Of a stretch of 64,000 bases of DNA, positions 1 to 9,635 are shown one piece after another. Position 1 is the stretch's first letter, and each line of letters begins with the position of its first letter. The notes beneath the pieces are model-generated. The model saw only the letters and a list, made by a program, of their open reading frames with translations. It did not search any database and was not told the origin of the DNA. The position numbers and the translations under genes were made by a program. The DNA is from Mycoplasma yeatsii GM274B (GTDB lineage Bacteria; Bacillota_I; Bacilli_A; Mycoplasmatales; Mycoplasmataceae): the NCBI RefSeq assembly GCF_000875755.1, contig NZ_CP007520.1, forward strand, positions 434,001 to 498,000, in the 5' to 3' direction.

Positions 1-45
1 ATTACAGTCATAAGAGAAAGAAAAGAAGTTCAAGTATTAAAATAA
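1..45 (+). CDS. C-terminal end of an upstream gene (partial)
   Basis: Frame 1 is open from the window edge for 14 codons and stops at TAA 43-45. The visible tail is ITVIREREx-like (I-T-V-I-R-E-R-K-E-V-Q-V-L-K). It is too short to identify. A terminator hairpin overlaps its last codons, which supports this being a real gene end. Confidence 0.4.
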   Translation: MTVIRERKEVQVLK

Positions 46-57
46 CTTCTTTTTTTA
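24..57 (+). terminator. Intrinsic terminator of the upstream gene
   Basis: AGAAGTT (24-30) pairs with AACTTCT (44-50) across a 13-nt loop and runs into an uninterrupted T tract. It separates the preceding gene from the ffh promoter. Confidence 0.65.
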
Positions 58-126
58 TTCTAAAAATTAAAATTAGAATTATAAAATATTGTTAGTAATT
101 TAGTAGGAATGAATTTTACTAACTTT

Positions 127-135
127 TGATATAAT
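127..135 (+). promoter_or_regulatory. Extended -10 promoter of ffh
   Basis: TGATATAAT gives a perfect TATAAT at 130-135 with an upstream TG (extended -10). No convincing -35 is visible. The ffh start lies about 28 nt downstream with an AAGGAG ribosome site in between. Confidence 0.6.
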
Positions 136-163
136 AATTAAGATTGAAAAAGGAGAAATAAAC

Positions 164-1507
164 ATGGGATTTGGTGATTTTTTATCAAAAAGAATGCAAA
201 AAAGCATTGAAAAAAATATGAAAAAATCAACTTTAACTGAAGAAAATATTAAAGATACTTTAAAAGAAATAAGATTAGCTTTATTAGAAGCTGACGTTAA
301 TGTTGAAGCAGTAAAAGAAATTATTAGTAAAGTAAAAGAAAAAGCTTTAGGTGATTATATTCAAGATGGAGCAAATGCTCATCAACAAATGGTAAAAATT
401 GTTCATAGTGAATTAGTTGAAATTCTTGGAAAAATAAATTCTCCTTTAGAACTTTCTAAAAAACCTACTGTAATTATGATGGCAGGATTGCAAGGTAGTG
501 GTAAAACTACTTCAACTTGTAAATTAGCTTATTATTTAACTAAAAAACAAAAGAAAAAAGTTTTAATGGTTGGGTTAGATATTTATAGACCAGGAGCTAT
601 TGAACAATTAGTACAACTAGGTGAAAAAAATAATATTGATGTATTTGAAAAACAAAAACAAGATCCAACAATCACAGCAAAACAAGCATTAGAATATGCA
701 CAAGAAAATAATTATGATGTTGTTATTTTAGATACAGCAGGTAGATTACAAATCGATCAAGTTTTAATGGATGAATTAGATAATTTACGTAAAATAACTT
801 CACCAAGTGAAATTTTATTAGTAGTTGATGGAATGGTTGGACAAGAAATCATTAACGTTACAAATGAATTTAATAAACAATTAAAATTATCTGGAGTAAT
901 TGTTACTAAATTAGATGGTGATGCTAGAGGGGGAGCTACTCTATCAATTACATATATGACTAAACTTCCAATTAAATTTATCGGAGAAGGTGAAGGAGTT
1001 AGTTCACTAAATGCATTCTATCCAAAAAGAATGGCTGATAGATTAATGGGTATGGGAGATATTGAAACACTGTTTGAAAAAGCTGTTGAAAATATCGATG
1101 AACGTTCAATGCAAAAAACAATGACACGTATGTTTATGGGTCAATTTGATTTAGAAGATCTAAGAAATCAATTAGCTCAAGTTGGTAGAATGGGTAGTTT
1201 AAGTAAATTAATGAAAATGCTTCCAACAAATAAAATAAGTGAATCTCAAATTGAAGACGCACAAAGGAAATTAGCTGTTTTTTCAGTTTTAATGGATTCA
1301 ATGACTTTAAAAGAAAGACGTGATCCTAGAGTTTTAAAAGCAATTAGCCGTAAAAATAGAATCATTAAAGGATCAGGTAGAACTGAAAAAGAATTTAATG
1401 AGCTAATCAATTCATTTGAAAAAGGTAAAAAACAAGTTATGGAAATGACTAAAATGTTAAAAAGCGGAAGAATGCCAAACTTTAATAAAGGTGGATTTAA
1501 ATTCTAA
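164..1507 (+). CDS. ffh: Signal recognition particle GTPase Ffh
   Basis: Ffh is the protein of the signal recognition particle. It binds signal peptides emerging from ribosomes and, with FtsY, delivers them to the membrane by a GTP cycle. At 447 aa the length is normal. The N-terminal helical bundle is followed by the G domain with P-loop GLQGSGKTT (residues 108-116), DTAGR (190-194) and TKLD (248-251). The C-terminal part is the methionine-rich M domain (many Met between about 300 and 440) that binds 4.5S RNA and signal peptides. ATG at 164 is preceded by AAGGAG at a good distance. rlmH follows after 3 nt, so the two are probably cotranscribed. Confidence 0.97.
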   Translation: MGFGDFLSKRMQKSIEKNMKKSTLTEENIKDTLKEIRLALLEADVNVEAVKEIISKVKEKALGDYIQDGANAHQQMVKIVHSELVEILGKINSPLELSKKPTVIMMAGLQGSGKTTSTCKLAYYLTKKQKKKVLMVGLDIYRPGAIEQLVQLGEKNNIDVFEKQKQDPTITAKQALEYAQENNYDVVILDTAGRLQIDQVLMDELDNLRKITSPSEILLVVDGMVGQEIINVTNEFNKQLKLSGVIVTKLDGDARGGATLSITYMTKLPIKFIGEGEGVSSLNAFYPKRMADRLMGMGDIETLFEKAVENIDERSMQKTMTRMFMGQFDLEDLRNQLAQVGRMGSLSKLMKMLPTNKISESQIEDAQRKLAVFSVLMDSMTLKERRDPRVLKAISRKNRIIKGSGRTEKEFNELINSFEKGKKQVMEMTKMLKSGRMPNFNKGGFKF

Positions 1508-1510
1508 TTT

Positions 1511-1978
1511 ATGAAAATTAAAATAATTTGTTTTGGAAAATTAGATAAAAAGTTTTTTATTCAAGCATTCGATGACTATTTATCTAGAGTTAATAAATTT
1601 TGTGATTTAGAAGTTATTGAGCTTAAAGAAGAATTTAATGGAGAATTAAATAAAGTAAAAGAAATTAATTCTCAACTGTTAATAAATAAAATTAATAATT
1701 ACAAAGATTATGAAAAAATTATTTTAGATGTTAATTCTAAATTAGTTTCATCTGAAGAATTAGCTTTAAAAATACAAAATAATAAAGACTTTAAATCAGG
1801 TAAATTACTTTTTGTTATAGGACCTAGTGATGGATATACTGATCAATTTAAATCTATGTTTAATAATAAGATTTCTTTAGCAAAAATCACTTTACCTCAT
1901 CAATTATTTAGAGTAGTTTTAATAGAACAAATATATCGATCATTTAAAATTATTAATAATGAAAAATATCATAAATAA
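1511..1978 (+). CDS. rlmH: 23S rRNA (pseudouridine1915-N3)-methyltransferase RlmH
   Basis: RlmH is a small SPOUT-fold methyltransferase acting on helix 69 of the 70S ribosome. The 155-aa length fits the family. The SAM-binding knot is visible as FVIGPSDGY (family form FVIGGSDG) near residues 97-105, followed by the conserved LPHQLFRVVLIEQIYR region and a C-terminal YHK, both typical of RlmH. It starts 3 nt after ffh with no separate promoter and ends at a strong terminator. Confidence 0.95.
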   Translation: MKIKIICFGKLDKKFFIQAFDDYLSRVNKFCDLEVIELKEEFNGELNKVKEINSQLLINKINNYKDYEKIILDVNSKLVSSEELALKIQNNKDFKSGKLLFVIGPSDGYTDQFKSMFNNKISLAKITLPHQLFRVVLIEQIYRSFKIINNEKYHK

Positions 1979-1986
1979 AAATTTGT

Positions 1987-2018
1987 AGGTGTTAAGTAAA
2001 AATACTTGACACCTTTTA
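1987..2018 (+). terminator. Intrinsic terminator after rlmH
   Basis: AGGTGTTAAGTA (1987-1998) pairs over 12 bp, with one G-U, with TACTTGACACCT (2003-2014), followed by TTT. The 3' arm also carries the -35 box of the next promoter. Confidence 0.85.
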
Positions 2019-2034
2019 TTTATATTGATATGAT
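2006..2034 (+). promoter_or_regulatory. Promoter of rpsP-rimM-trmD-rplS
   Basis: A consensus -35 TTGACA (2006-2011) is followed after exactly 17 bp by TATGAT (2029-2034), which also has an extended -10 TG at 2026-2027. The -35 lies inside the 3' arm of the preceding terminator. The rpsP ATG is 39 nt downstream behind AGGAGG. Confidence 0.85.
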
Positions 2035-2073
2035 AATTAAGGTCTAAAATAAATAAATTATAGGAGGAAGAAA

Positions 2074-2346
2074 ATGGTTAAATTAAGACTAAAAAGAATC
2101 GGTAAAAAACAAGCACCATTCTACAGAATAGTTGCTGCAGATTCACGTGTTAATCGTAATGGTAAATATATTGAATTAGTTGGTACATTCAACCCATTAA
2201 ACAACGAAGTTAAAATTGATAAAGAATTAACTTTAAAATGATTACAAAATGGAGCTCAACCAACTGATACAGTTAGAACTTTATTATCACAACAAGGTAT
2301 CTTAAAAGCTTTACATGAAGCTAAACAAGCAAACAAAGCTAAATAA
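2074..2346 (+). CDS. rpsP: 30S ribosomal protein S16
   Basis: S16 is an early 30S assembly protein bound to 16S rRNA. The 90-aa product begins [12 protein letters not shown], has [10 protein letters not shown] and ELVGTFNP as expected, and contains one UGA-encoded Trp in the [13 protein letters not shown] segment. Read with the standard code it would be cut at that codon. AGGAGG lies 7 nt before the ATG. It is the first gene of the rpsP-rimM-trmD-rplS operon, the classic firmicute order. Confidence 0.97.
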
Positions 2347-2374
2347 TTTAAATTAAACATATAAGGAGTATTTG

Positions 2375-2869
2375 ATGAATGACAAATTAATTGAGTTTGG
2401 TACTATAGTAAATACATTCGGTATCAAAGGGTTTGTAAAAATTGTTATAGATTCAGATATTACTATTGATGATATTAAAAAAATTAATGTCATATTCGTT
2501 AAAATTCAAAATACTTTTCAAGTTTTAAGAGTTGAAAATATAGAACAAGTTCAAAATAAAAACTTTTTACTTGTTAAGTTCTTAAATTTAGACAATATAA
2601 ATCAAGTTGTAAAATTTAAAAATATCAGAGCTTATTGTTCAAATGAAGATAACAACATTTTGAAAGTAAAAAGCTTAATCGGTTTTGAATTTAAAAGTTT
2701 AAAAACAAATGGAATTGTAATTGATTATATGAGTAATTCAGCTCAAGAGCTTGTTAAAATAAAATCTGATGATAAACAGTTTTGAGTTCCTATTGTTGAT
2801 GTTTATATAGATTCAATAGACTGAGAAAACGAAGTTATCATAGCTAAAGACATTGAAGGTTTAAAATAG
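2375..2869 (+). CDS. rimM: 16S rRNA processing protein RimM
   Basis: RimM helps late maturation of the 30S head and binds S19. The 164-aa protein starts MNDKLIEFGTIVNTFGIKGF, matching the family motif G-x-hx-xxhG-h-kG in the N-terminal barrel. The C-terminal PRC barrel includes two UGA Trp codons (FWVPIVDVYIDSIDW). ATG 2375 is preferred over a TTG one codon upstream because AAGGAG lies at ideal spacing from it. Its stop TAG directly abuts the trmD ATG, so translation is coupled. Confidence 0.93.
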
Positions 2870-3592
2870 ATGAAGTTTACAATTATTACATTATTCCCAC
2901 AAATGATTAAATCTTATATATCTGAATCAATTATTAAAAAAGCAATCCAAAAAAATGCAATTGAAGTTGAAATTTTAGATATTAGAGATTTTACTAATCT
3001 AAGTCATAACCAAGTTGATGATTATCAATACGGTGGTGGAAAAGGAATGGTTTTAATGCCTCAGCCAGTTGTTAGTGCAATTGAATCAGTTAAAACTGAT
3101 GATTCAATAGTAATATTAACAACTCCACAAGGAAAAACTTGAAATCAAAATCTATCAAAACAATACGCAAATAACTATAAACATATAATTATAGTTTGTG
3201 GTCATTATGAAGGTTTTGATGAAAGAATTTTAGATTATGTTGATGTTGAAATTTCAATTGGAGATTATGTTTTAACAGGAGGAGAATTACCTGCATTAAT
3301 TATGCTTGATTCAATTTCAAGAATTTTACCTAATGTAATTGCAACTGAATCTCATCAAAATGAAAGTTTTGAAAACAATTTATTAGATCATCCTGTTTAT
3401 ACTAAACCTTATGATTTTAGAGGAAAAAAAGTTCCAGATGTTCTATTAAGTGGTCATCATGCAAATATTTCAAAATGAAGAGATGAACAACAAATAATTA
3501 ATACTTTTAAAAAAAGACCAGATTTAATTGATGAATCAAAATTAAATAAAATTCAATTAGAACTATATAAAAAAATGAAAGGAGAACAATAA
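2870..3592 (+). CDS. trmD: tRNA (guanine37-N1)-methyltransferase TrmD
   Basis: TrmD methylates G37 next to the anticodon and prevents +1 frameshifting. The 240-aa protein has the knot motifs [15 protein letters not shown] (about residues 55-70), [14 protein letters not shown] and [13 protein letters not shown], all hallmarks of TrmD rather than the archaeal Trm5. UGA Trp codons occur at three points. The start overlaps nothing but follows the rimM stop with zero spacing. Its 3' end supplies the ribosome site of rplS. Confidence 0.97.
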
Positions 3593-3593
3593 T

Positions 3594-3977
3594 ATGAGTT
3601 CAAAAGCTACAAAAACTATGAAATCAAAATATGATATTGTAAACAACCAATTACGTAATGACTTACCAGATTTTACATCAGGAGATACTATTAGAGTTGA
3701 TGTAAAAATTAAAGAAGGAGATAAATTCCGTATTCAATCATTTGAAGGTTTAGTAATTAAAACTCAAGGATCAGGAATTACTTATTCAGTTGTTGTTAGA
3801 AAAATGTCAAACGGTGTATTTGTTGAAAGAACTTTCCCACTACACTCACCAATTATTGATTCAGTAACTTTAATTAAACGTGGACGTGTACGTAGAGCAA
3901 GAATTTACTACATTAGAAAACTTTCAGGTAAATCTGCAAGAATTAAAGAAATTATGCCAACTAAAGAAAAAAAATAA
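3594..3977 (+). CDS. rplS: 50S ribosomal protein L19
   Basis: L19 lies at the 30S-50S interface. The 127-aa protein carries FTSGDTIRVDVKIKEG, FEGLVI and the basic GVFVERTFPLHSP/RGRVRRARIYY segments typical of L19. The start is one nucleotide after the trmD stop, with AAAGGAG inside the trmD end. It closes the operon and is followed by an intrinsic terminator. Confidence 0.97.
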   Translation: MSSKATKTMKSKYDIVNNQLRNDLPDFTSGDTIRVDVKIKEGDKFRIQSFEGLVIKTQGSGITYSVVVRKMSNGVFVERTFPLHSPIIDSVTLIKRGRVRRARIYYIRKLSGKSARIKEIMPTKEKK

Positions 3978-3991
3978 TACTAAATTAATTT

Positions 3992-4028
3992 CATCACAAT
4001 TAGTATCAGCTACATTGTGATGTTTTTT
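3992..4028 (+). terminator. Intrinsic terminator after rplS
   Basis: CATCACAAT (3992-4000) pairs perfectly with ATTGTGATG (4014-4022), followed by six T. It ends the rpsP operon. A TATAAT at 4043-4048 just downstream probably serves rbgA. Confidence 0.9.
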
Positions 4029-4078
4029 ATATTTTATATTAGTATAATTTATATTAGATATTAGAAAGATGTGAGTTT

Positions 4079-5032
4079 ATGAGTGCTGAGTTTAACTGAT
4101 TTCCTGGTCATATGAACAAAACATTAAAAGAAATCGAAGATAAAATAAAAATAGTTGATGTTGTTGTTGAAGTAATTGATGCCAGAGCTCCTTACTCATC
4201 ACAAAATTTAACTTTTAAAAAACTTTTAAAGAATAAACCTATAATTTATGTTTTTTCAAAAGCAGATCTAGCTGATCCAACTGTAACTGATGAATGAGTT
4301 AAATATTATTCTAAAAAAGATAAAGTTAAAGTGATAGTTTTAAATAACAATAGAAAATTAGATGTTGTTAATGAATTAATTAACGCAATTAATCAAGCTA
4401 CTGAAGCTAAACGTGAAAAAGATAAGAAAAATGGAATAAAAAATTCTTTAATTAACGCTTTAGTTATAGGTATTCCTAATGTTGGAAAATCTACTTTTAT
4501 TAATAGAGTTATTAAAGGTAAAAACGTTAAAGTTGGTAATAAACCAGGAATTACTAGAGGTATTCAAGTTATTCATTTAAACCAGTTTATCAACCTTTTA
4601 GACACTCCAGGAGTTTTACCTTCTAAATTAGAATCTGAAACTGTTGCTACAAATATTTGTGCTATTAATTCCGTTAAAGATAATGTCTTTCCAAAAGAAC
4701 GTGTTGCTGCACGTTTAATGAGATATATTTTTAATCACTATGAAGGTTATATTGAAAAATACTATAAAATTAGTACTAATCTTCAAAGACCTGTTGAAAC
4801 AGTTTATACATACAAAATATTTGAAAAAATAGGAAAAGAAAGACGCTGATATATAACTGATAATATGTTAGATATGCAAAGAATTCTTTCATTATTTTTA
4901 AAAGATGTTTCACTAGGAAGAATAGGTAAAATTTCTCTTGAAAGAGTGTTAGATGTTGTTCCTGAAGAAATTGAAAAAGCTGTTAGTTATAAAAAAGAAG
5001 AAGAAGTTGATGATATTAGTGCATTATGATAG
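4079..5032 (+). CDS. rbgA: Ribosome biogenesis GTPase RbgA (YlqF)
   Basis: RbgA is a circularly permuted GTPase needed for late 50S assembly. In the 317-aa protein the motifs appear in permuted order: the NKxD-type SKAD near residue 60, then the P-loop GIPNVGKST at 131-139, then DTPG. The N-terminal FNWFPGHMNK, with a UGA Trp, is a strong RbgA signature and fixes the start at ATG 4079, upstream of the longest TGA-free stretch. Its last 7 nt overlap rnhB. Confidence 0.93.
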
Positions 5033-5652
5033 ATAGAAAACAATTTGATGATAATTTAAAACAAGAACATAAAGTTAAAATAATTTCTGGAAGTGATGAA
5101 GTTGGACGAGGTTGTATTGCTGGTCCTTTAGTTGTAGCTAGTGTTATTTTAAAAGATGATTATTTTAATGCTAAAATTAAAGATTCAAAATTACTATCTC
5201 AAAAACTAAGAGAACAATTATTTGATGAAATTATTCAAAATTGTTTATGCTATGAAATTGAAATTATCTCAGCAAATCAAGTTGATCAATTAAATCCATT
5301 ACAAGCTAGTTTATTAGGATTTAAAAATTCTGTTAAAAGATTAAAAATAAAACCAGAAATAGCTTTAATTGATGGAAATAAAAATATTGATTTAAAAGAC
5401 TATAATTCAATTTGTATAGTTAAAGGTGATGATAAAAGTTTTTCTATTAGTTGTGCTAGTATTTTAGCTAAAGTTACACGTGATAGAATTTTAGATGAGT
5501 TATCTTTAAAATATCCTATGTATGGTTTTGAAAAACATAAAGGTTATGGAACTAAATTGCATTTACAAGCACTACAACAATATGGAGTTATTGACAATGT
5601 TCATAGAAAAAGTTACAAACCCGTTATCAAAGTTTTAAATAATTGTAATTAA
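5026..5652 (+). CDS. rnhB: Ribonuclease HII
   Basis: RNase HII cuts RNA in RNA-DNA hybrids and single ribonucleotides in DNA. The 208-aa protein has the active-site block SDEVGRGCIAGPLVV (first catalytic Asp and Glu about residues 24-25), LIDGN and SISCASILAKVTRD. The GRG triplet that recognises the RNA-DNA junction is intact. The ATG overlaps the rbgA end by 7 nt and uses a GAAGAAG-rich ribosome site within rbgA. Confidence 0.95.
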   Translation: MIDRKQFDDNLKQEHKVKIISGSDEVGRGCIAGPLVVASVILKDDYFNAKIKDSKLLSQKLREQLFDEIIQNCLCYEIEIISANQVDQLNPLQASLLGFKNSVKRLKIKPEIALIDGNKNIDLKDYNSICIVKGDDKSFSISCASILAKVTRDRILDELSLKYPMYGFEKHKGYGTKLHLQALQQYGVIDNVHRKSYKPVIKVLNNCN

Positions 5653-5672
5653 ACGCCAAATGGCGTTTTTAT
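5652..5672 (+). terminator. Intrinsic terminator after rnhB
   Basis: AACGCC (5652-5657) and GGCGTT (5662-5667) form a tight hairpin with a 4-nt loop, followed by TTTT. A TATAAT at 5701-5706 downstream is the probable -10 of the lipoprotein gene. Confidence 0.85.
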
Positions 5673-5736
5673 TATTGATATTAATTTATCTAAACTGATT
5701 TATAATAAAATAATTAAAAGGATTAGAGATGATTTT

Positions 5737-7848
5737 ATGGCGAGAAAAATTTTAAAAGTAAATTTCTTATTAGGATTATTATTAACAACAACTCCTTTAT
5801 TTGTGTCTAGTTGTGCTGTTAAACAAGAAGATAAAAAAGATGATAAAAATGATGATTCAAATAATAATAAACCAAATAACACACCTGATGATTCAAATAA
5901 TAATAAACCAAATGAAACTAATGAACCAGCTAAACCATTAGATCCTTCAATAAATATTAATAAGTTAGAATATAGAGATAATGTTACTTATAATCAAAAA
6001 GAACATCCTCTTTATTTTGCTGAAAAACACTTATTTAATTTAGATGAACTATTTTCTCTATCAGCAAGAGATATCATATTTAAAACACCTAAATTAAAAA
6101 CAACAGAACACAACTTAAAACAATGATTTAAAGACGGAAATCACGGCAATACTGTTGATTTTACTTTTAGTTCTTCTGATGAAAAAGTTAATAACGATTT
6201 TTTTGAATTTATAAAAGAAATTGGTGAATATGGAAATTACGGAGATAGTGAAAAACAAAAAACAGAATTTTATTATCCTAAAGTTCCATTAGAAGCGATG
6301 ACAAAACCGAAATATTTATCTAATTTTAAAGATGACGAGCTTGTAGATAATAAAAAAATACAAATCAATGATATTAATAAAATTATTGAAAAAAATCCTT
6401 TTGGATTTTTACCTTCAAACCTAAGTCAATTATTTTATTATTCAAATTTTAATTCATTACAAAAACAATTTAATCTAAATGAACAAATAACTGAAATTAA
6501 ATCAAATTTTGATGATAAAAACGGAGAATTTGAATTACTAATTTACACTAAAAACTCTAATAACTATTATTTTAAAACAGATTATCAGCAAACAGCTCAG
6601 TTAAAACGAGATATTGATTTTTACCAATATATTTATGATAGAAGCTTTACTTTATCAATTAGAACAAAAACATGAGATGCAGATAAAGACTCTCTAGGAA
6701 GAACTACTGGCTATAGACTTAAAAATCTTCAAAACTCAGGAACATTTTGAGTTTTAGATAGAGTTGTAAATGATCAAGATGAAAAGAATTGAGAATTACT
6801 AGTAGCAACAAATATTCACGTTTTTGATTTAAGTAAGACATTTGATAAATCTATTTTTGATTTTGGTAGAAATGAAAAAGAAGTATTAAAACAATGAAAT
6901 GATAATTTACCTGGATTTTGAGAAAATTCAAGAAATGATAAATCTGAAAGAAAAAATATTTTTATAAAAGGAACAAGAGGACAAGATGAAAAACTAGATG
7001 TTGATTTTAAAACTGTTGATACAAAGCAATTAGATCCGGTTTTTGATATTTATAACCAATATTTAGATGCTCCATATTTTTATTCAAGACACAAGACATC
7101 TGGAATAAGTGGTAAAACAAACGATAATCCTGAAAACTTTTTCGGTTCAAAAGATGCTAACAAGCTATATTGAACTAACAATGCTGGTGCTGATTTTTTA
7201 GTATTAAAAGTTAAAATACCAAAAGATAATTTGAAAAATATATTACCTAAACTAGACTCAATTATCGGAACGGAACAAGAAAAAGATTTTTATATTAACT
7301 ATAAAACAGAAAAATTTTCTCCAATTAAATCATGATTTTATGCAGGCTACCCTGTAGAAAAACAAAAAGATGAAACAGAAGACATAAACTTTAGAGGAAT
7401 AAAATCACAAGGTGGAGTAATAAGTACTCAACAAAGAGCTTATAACCCAATCAATCTAAGAAGTTTATGAGTTAAATATAACGATAAGTTAAATAAAGAT
7501 AGTAACTCATTAAATGAGAACTATAAAAAATATGAAAATTCATTTATTGAAAATGAACACGGTATGAAATTAAACATTTGAAATCAACACTCAACATTAT
7601 ATTCAAATATAGAAAATGATCAACAAGGACTACCTGGTGGTTCATCAGGTTCTATGGTAATTGATTCATCATTTAATTTAATAGGAATTAACTATTCATT
7701 ATCTAAAGATGAAGCAAGCGGTAAAACTACAAATGGAATTAATTTAATGCAAAGCTCTAGTGAAAATGGTATAAATTTAATTTCTGAATTAATTAAAAAA
7801 TTACAAACTGATAATTTTAATACAGTTAAGTTAAATCCTAAAAAATAA
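5737..7848 (+). CDS. DUF31-family serine-protease-like lipoprotein (MIP-related)
   Basis: A 703-aa secreted lipoprotein. The signal peptide ends in LFVSSC (lipidated Cys26), followed by an Asn/Asp/Pro/Lys-rich linker. The body matches the mycoplasma DUF31 peptidase family, which has a trypsin-like fold and includes the immunoglobulin protease MIP of the MIB-MIP system. Likely triad residues are visible: His361 in VATNIHVF and Ser637 in GGSSGSM (GxSG type). The Asp is not assigned. MIP genes normally sit beside a MIB (Ig-binding) gene, but none is seen here, so the substrate is open. Several UGA Trp codons break the frame under the standard code. ATG 5737 is chosen because it opens the signal peptide. 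The gene stands alone between terminators. Confidence 0.85.
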
Positions 7849-7849
7849 C

Positions 7850-7875
7850 AAAAAGCTCTTTAAGAGCTTTTTTAA
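7850..7875. terminator. Bidirectional terminator between DUF31 gene and recA
   Basis: AAAAGCTCTT (7851-7860) pairs with AAGAGCTTTT (7862-7871). An A run precedes it and a T run follows, so it can end both convergent transcripts. Confidence 0.85.
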
Positions 7876-7879
7876 TGCA

Positions 7880-8926
7880 TTATTTGTCCTGATTCATTTT
7901 TTCTCTAATTTGATTTATGAAATCTTCTTTTCTAGCTTCATCTTCATTTAGTCATTGAATAACACTTTGTTTTCCTTGACCAATTTTTTGATCTTTATAA
8001 GAATACCAAACACCAGATTTTGTAATAATTTCATAATTAACTAATAAATCAACTATCTCACCAATTTTATCAATACCTTTATTGTATATTAATGATAAAA
8101 CAACACTTTTAAATGGCATAGCTGTTTTATTTTTAACAACTTTTGCTTTAATTTTATTTCCAATAATTTCAGAATTTGCTGTGATTGTTTCACCTTTTCT
8201 TACTTCAAGTCTTACTGAAGAAAAGAATTTTAATGCTTTACCACCTGTTGTAGTTTCTGGATTACCAAAAATTACACCTATTTTTTCTCTTAATTGATTA
8301 ATAAAAATAACAGTTGTATTAGTTTTTGATATTAATCCATTTAATTTTCTTAACGCTTTTGACATCATTCTTGCTTGTAATCCTATAGATTGATCTGACA
8401 TCTCACCATCTAGTTCGGTTTTTGGGACTAAAGCAGCTACTGAATCAACAACGATTAAATCAACACTATTTGATTTAACTAACATTTCTAAAATATCTAA
8501 AGCTTGTTCACCATTATCTGGCTGACTAACTAACATTTTATTAGTGTCAATTCCTAAATTCTTACAATATTTAGGATCTAAAGAATGTTCAGCATCAATA
8601 AAAGCAACAATTCCTCCGCTTTTTTGAACTTCACTTATAGCATGTAATGATAAAGTTGTTTTACCTGAAGATTCAGGACCAAAAATTTCAATAATTCTAC
8701 CTTTTGGATATCCACCGATTCCTAAGGCATTATCAAGTAGAAAAGAACCAGATGAAAAAGTTTCGATATTTAAATTATTATTGTCACCTAAAACTACAAT
8801 AGATCCACGACCAAAAGTTTTTTCAATTTCTTTTATTGTTTCTTTTAATTCTTTAGAATCTCATATTTTAATATCGTTTACTTTGTTCATTTCATTTTTC
8901 TTTTCTATATTAGTTATTTCATTCAT
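7880..8926 (-). CDS. recA: Recombinase RecA
   Basis: RecA forms filaments on single-stranded DNA and drives strand exchange and repair. The 348-aa protein has Walker [10 protein letters not shown] (near residue 75), [13 protein letters not shown] (Walker B), loop [10 protein letters not shown] and INQLREKIG with [12 protein letters not shown] Trp codons occur in the N- and C-terminal parts. ATG 8926 is preceded by GGAGGG. A second in-frame ATG 12 codons later (MNKVNDIK) is an alternative without a better ribosome site. It lies 45 nt after a cinA-like gene, the usual cinA-recA pairing. Confidence 0.96.
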
Positions 8927-8971
8927 ATTTTTCCCTCCAATATAGTATTAGGAAAAAATATAAAATTTGTT

Positions 8972-9496
8972 TTATAAATAATTTAAAATTTGTTGTGCAA
9001 TAAATTCAACAGACTCTTCTCTTATATTTTCAGCAATAAATTCTTTTCAATAGAATTTGAAGGGAATTTCAAATCAATCTCAAGTATTGTCTGGAAGTGC
9101 TATAACTGCATAACAAGTTTTAGGAGTTATTTCATTATTGAGTGAAAGAATATTGATAGGATATTGATTCATTTCATTTGCAGGAAAAGGGTTTCTTATA
9201 AAACACACAGAAATATCAGCTTTTGTTTCCTGTTTTAAGTTATAAGCAATTTCTTTTGCACATTCTACTGAATGTGGTCCATGTCTTCTAATTAGATTTT
9301 TATTAACATTCATATGTTTTATTTTAAATTTATTGGAAAAACCTACACAAGAGTATCTTAAAATTTCTGAAGGGTTTTTCATATTTTTAGTTAACATAGA
9401 TATAAAATTTCCTGCTGTAAAAGTCTCACATACAGAAATTGTTAAATTATTTTCTATAAGGGAACGTCTTAATTGGTCTATATACATATCAGTCAT
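8972..9496 (-). CDS. CinA C-terminal-domain protein (PncC-like)
   Basis: A 174-aa protein corresponding to the CinA C-terminal domain, which in other bacteria deamidates nicotinamide mononucleotide in NAD salvage. Visible marks are ISVCETFTAGNFISML near the N terminus (family ESCTGG), SCVGFSNKFK, and a C-terminal EESVEFIAQQILNYL. The active-site block is divergent (ETFTAG for ESCTGG), so activity is uncertain. Position directly before recA supports the identity. The start is ambiguous: ATG 9496 has AAGAG only 1-2 nt away, while ATG 9487 (MYIDQL) has it at about 9 nt. Confidence 0.7.
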
Positions 9497-9510
9497 CTCT
9501 TAACTATACA

Positions 9511-9591
9511 AAAAAAGATCAAAATTAGCTTCTGCATTTTTTATAATTAAAATTATAAAACCTGACTAGCTTGTTTTTGATCGAATCATAT
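9511..9591 (-). terminator. Long terminator hairpin downstream of rnpB
   Basis: On the minus strand GATCAAAA-acaAGCT pairs with AGCT-aaTTTTGATC across a large AT-rich inner hairpin (about 9518-9591), and seven T follow (plus-strand A run 9511-9517). It would end the rnpB transcript just before the cinA-like start. Confidence 0.75.
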
Positions 9592-9635
9592 CTTTAACGT
9601 ATCTTTTAAAACGATAGAAACATTAAAAATATGAT

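Noticed and set aside
5675..5706. TTGATA plus TATAAT as a full promoter for the DUF31 gene
   Set aside because: The spacer is 20 bp, too long to call with confidence; only the -10 is mentioned.
5737..7848. Apparent break-up into several short genes by stop codons
   Set aside because: All breaks are TGA at Trp positions. Read with UGA as Trp it is one gene; the same holds for most genes in the window.
8082..8297. Open frame on the plus strand inside recA
   Set aside because: It is a shadow of the recA reading frame without a ribosome site.
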